Shown here one piece after another: positions 61,256 to 64,000 of a stretch of DNA of 64,000 nucleotides. The stretch comes from Eutrigla gurnardus. Its lineage: Eukaryota; Chordata; Actinopteri; Perciformes; Triglidae. Under the pieces are notes generated by a model. That model was not told the origin of the DNA. It did not search any database and was given only the letters and a program-made list of their open reading frames with translations. Every line of letters begins with the position of its first letter. The stretch's first letter is position 1. The position numbers were made by a program, and so were the translations under genes. The DNA lies in the NCBI GenBank assembly GCA_963514095.1, contig OY741282.1, forward strand, positions 15,711,921 to 15,775,920, read 5' to 3'.

Positions 61256-63391
61256 CATTCAAAATTTAAAAATATAATTTCACATTGGCACTGAAATAAA
61301 TATACATCTCGAAAGTCAGTGCCAGTGCTTTATCATAGAAATAATATTCAAGGAATTCACAAACAAGGGATTAAACAATCATGAGATCATTCAAAGAGGA
61401 GTTAGCAGTTCATGATAATTACATATTCATGTTCAAAAATAAAATCACACACTCAAGAAGGCAAATACAAAGTCACTGTTTTCATAGTGCTTCTTGCAGC
61501 TCTGCAGCAGTAAAACCCATAACATTAAATTGTACGACATAAAAAGAACAAACCATACTGGCCTTGTAATGTAACAGCAAAGATGAGTTTGATCATTTTC
61601 TTGTTCTGGTTTATGTTCGCGTTTTGACCCAAAACAGATTGTAACAGTAAGAGTGTATACAGTGCAAATACTCAAACATAAGGCAAATGTACAAACATGA
61701 TTGGAATTATGTAAAAAAAAAAACACTAAACATTAAAAACATTTAAATGCCCCAAAGCGTGCGTGGAAAACAGTGTTCCAGGTATGTGTAACACTTTACA
61801 CTGGCCTTATTTAAACAGCATCAAATAGAATAATCATTTTCACACCCAGCCTTTTCATAGATGATCAAATGGCTGCAGAGGTGGCATCTGGGAACCACTT
61901 CAGCTTCTGCCTTATCAGTCGCAAGGGTCGACAAATCAGTGAGAGCTTAAGTGCTACCTTTCACTGGATTATCAGAAAAAAAAAATATATATTTTGTCTT
62001 AATAATCCACTTCAAACTGTTCTTAAAGGCTCAATTCATCCATATTACAATAAACATTTTTTTCTGCCATGCAGCTATTTTTATTGAATCACGTTTATGA
62101 ACCAATTTCTTACCAGAAGAAAAGATTTAATAGTTCCTGTTAGAATGCTTTTTTTTTTAATTGTAAGTTTTAATACCGTGAGCTCCAAAAATGTAACTCC
62201 TTCCACCGCCATTGTGTTGAAGTACAGAAGCACATATAATCAAAACTATGTGCATACCAGTGAAGGTAGGTAAAACAAATATTTGTTGGTGTGATGTGGA
62301 TGAATCTCCCCCGTAAACACAGCATTATGTCAATTTAATACTTGTCTACTGGCCAGAAATGAGGTGCGTTTCATCAAATAAAAGTAAATATCCTCTTAAT
62401 TTTATCACGTTTTTAGTGAAAGCTGGAATCAGAAATAGTCAACACATTGATGACACCTAATAAGACCCCAGATGAGGTCAGGAGACTGATGTGGGGTAGA
62501 GATTATCACTGGATTTAGCCATGGAGTCAGGCTTTGTTCATCACTTGCCTTGTGATGACACATCCTGTTCACTGAAAAGACTAAAACCAATCCATGACAA
62601 TGAAACAATGACAATTCCAGCAAAGGGGGTGATAGCTCAACGTTATGATTAACTGATTGTTGTATCGAGGCTGATACGACATCTTGACGAGTGCGACCCT
62701 AGTGGCCACTGTAAGTTTTCACAGCACACACACAAAAACAAGTACGCTGTCGGCTAAATATGGTTCCCAATAGAGTTCACAGTGGTCGTATGTTGAATTT
62801 CCAGTTGTCGCGCTTTTGTTCTGTGCTTCACGCGTTTCATCAGGACATTTACATACAATCTAGTCTTGTATGAACTGACAGATAAAACTAAATTAGGTGC
62901 AAAAAAAGTCATTGTTCACACATGCCGTTACGTTTGACTCAAAAGAATCCTCGTATTTTTTCAAGATTTCTGTACAACAAACAAAAAAGACACAATCTTA
63001 ACGAACCATGAGATAAAATTATCACCAATTAAAACACGCCAGACTTACTGTAGTCTGTTTCTACAAAGGAATTTAAATTCCTTCTTCATGCATCAATCTT
63101 AATGGTTATTGGTGGTTAAGAGAATATAGGATTTACAGTGGTGTCTCACCACTCTTAGGTGACATCTACGGCTGGAGACAGCAGATCGACTGTATATACT
63201 GGCCTTTACAAGCAGCCAAACAGTAACCAACAGCTCAATGAAAGCTACCAGCAGACCTTTATACCGTAGCAGCTAAAAGTCAGGAGATTCTTGGAGTTAG
63301 TGGTTGAAAAAGAACATGTAAATTGAATACTAACATACAGAGTTGAACTGTCTATTACAGCTAGTCCATGACATTATTTGATCAGTTGAAC
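61256..63391 (-). other. paqr3: Probable paqr3 3' untranslated region
   Basis: 2.1 kb between the paqr3 stop and the candidate poly(A) signals. No ORF with a known domain on either strand. Confidence 0.4.
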
Positions 63392-63534
63392 TTAGTTACC
63401 GCGGGTCCGGGTCGGGCAGGACTGACTGTGCCTGAAGTGCATGATGTGTACAGCTGTCTGATGCCACCAGTAAAACATCACCACCACCAGTATGTGCCAC
63501 ACCTGGTGGCTGGCACCCAGGTAGTTCAGCTGGC
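63392..63534 (-). CDS. paqr3: paqr3 last exon
   Basis: TTCTAG acceptor, phase 1. TM7 with the metal-site histidines and the tail ending CPTRTRGN-stop (TAA). Confidence 0.87.
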
Positions 63535-64000
63535 CTAGAAGAGATGGGGGAACATGATCTCATACTTTCTTCACAATATACGAGAATGAAGATATATTGG
63601 AGGAGAAACGTAAACATTTAAACATGTCATACATAAGATACCACTACATTCTAACCTCGTTTAACACTTAACCTCCCCATTTTTATACCCAAAGAGACAG
63701 AGAAGGACTCACCAGGGAAATAGCGTTCAGGGATCTTGGTGACGTAGAACAGGAAAGCAGACCCAGCTATCAGGTACATCACTATCACACGAGGCAGGAA
63801 CAGCTGCACAGACAAACAAAAAACAAAGACTGTTTGACTGAACATTACACAGTCAAGGGAAGACGTTGCCGAGGTTCACGAGTGCAACTTGTCTTTGCTT
63901 GATTTGTTATATTACTCCGTTTCCTGACCTGTACAACATCAGTGGTGAATCCTCCATTGAGCCAGACCCAGTGGCACGAAGGAATCACGCTGATTCCAGC
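63392..64000 (-). CDS. paqr3: Progestin and adipoQ receptor family member 3, C-terminal part
   Basis: Seven-TM Golgi protein (RKTG) that tethers RAF1 and dampens MAPK signalling in mammals. The three last exons are visible: 63929 to beyond 64000, 63713-63803 and 63392-63534, joined at phases 0 and 1. Seen in order: VIPSCHWVWLNGG; PRVIVMYLIAGSAFLFYVTK; IPERYFPGQLNYLGASHQVW; HILVVVMFYWWHQTAVHIMH; and the tail FRHSQSCP. The His-x3-His pair around ASHQVWH and WWHQ corresponds to the zinc-binding histidines of the PAQR fold. The match to the mammalian PAQR3 C-terminus is close. The a or b paralogue cannot be decided. The N-terminal exons lie beyond base 64000. Confidence 0.87.
63713..63803 (-). 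CDS. paqr3: paqr3 penultimate exon
   Basis: TGTGCAG acceptor and GTGAGT donor. TM6 segment (residues LFLPRVIVMY..IPERYFP), 30 codons plus one base. Confidence 0.87.
63929..64000 (-). CDS. paqr3: paqr3 exon cut by the window end
   Basis: 24 codons visible (AGISVIPSCHWVWLNGG then FTTDVVQ), ending phase 0 at GTCAGG. The upstream part is outside the window. Confidence 0.85.

Overview
The window is vertebrate genomic DNA, almost certainly from a teleost fish and probably a percomorph. Genes are split into many exons with GT-AG introns. Long (CA)n/(GT)n microsatellites are abundant. The dispersed repeats (a tRNA-type SINE, an L2/CR1-type LINE tail, and short TTAA-flanked elements beginning AGG and ending CCT) have a fish-like character. 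There is no sign of bacterial, viral or plasmid sequence. The species cannot be named from the sequence alone.

Four protein-coding genes can be rebuilt exon by exon, and every splice phase agrees. (1) Minus strand, 11925 down to the left edge: a cytochrome P450 with ten exons visible (375 residues) and its C-terminal exon outside the window. It has the EXXR, PERW and heme-cysteine motifs but lacks the usual I-helix acid/threonine motif, has a shortened I-to-K segment, and shows no obvious membrane anchor. I could not assign it to a named CYP family. (2) Plus strand, start codon 27227, stop 44997: htr4, the Gs-coupled serotonin 5-HT4 receptor. It has six coding exons (433 aa), candidate 5' untranslated exons at about 12150-12184 and/or 14325-14516, and a 13.9-kb intron before a separate C-terminal tail exon. 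(3) Plus strand, 55128-58219: slc26a1, the sulfate/oxalate anion exchanger Sat-1, with seven coding exons (715 aa). A TATA-box promoter and non-coding first exon probably lie at 52896-52998. (4) Minus strand, right edge: the last three exons of paqr3 (Golgi progestin/adipoQ receptor family member 3), cut by the window end. slc26a1 and paqr3 converge tail to tail.

Region by region: 1-11925 is the P450 with large repeat-filled introns; 11926-12190 is a possible divergent promoter with a perfect CRE palindrome; 12190-27167 is non-coding htr4 5' territory; 27168-44997 is htr4; 45000-52860 is intergenic, with a SINE and a degraded LINE; 52860-59755 is slc26a1; 59756-61230 is intergenic; 61230-64000 is paqr3. 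The four proteins do not form an obvious pathway, and this looks like an ordinary chromosomal neighbourhood. The most unusual item is the non-canonical P450. Other items of interest are its exon 5, bracketed by complementary UG and CA repeats; the upstream start codons and alternative tail of htr4; and a SINE and LINE that share a 3' tail motif.
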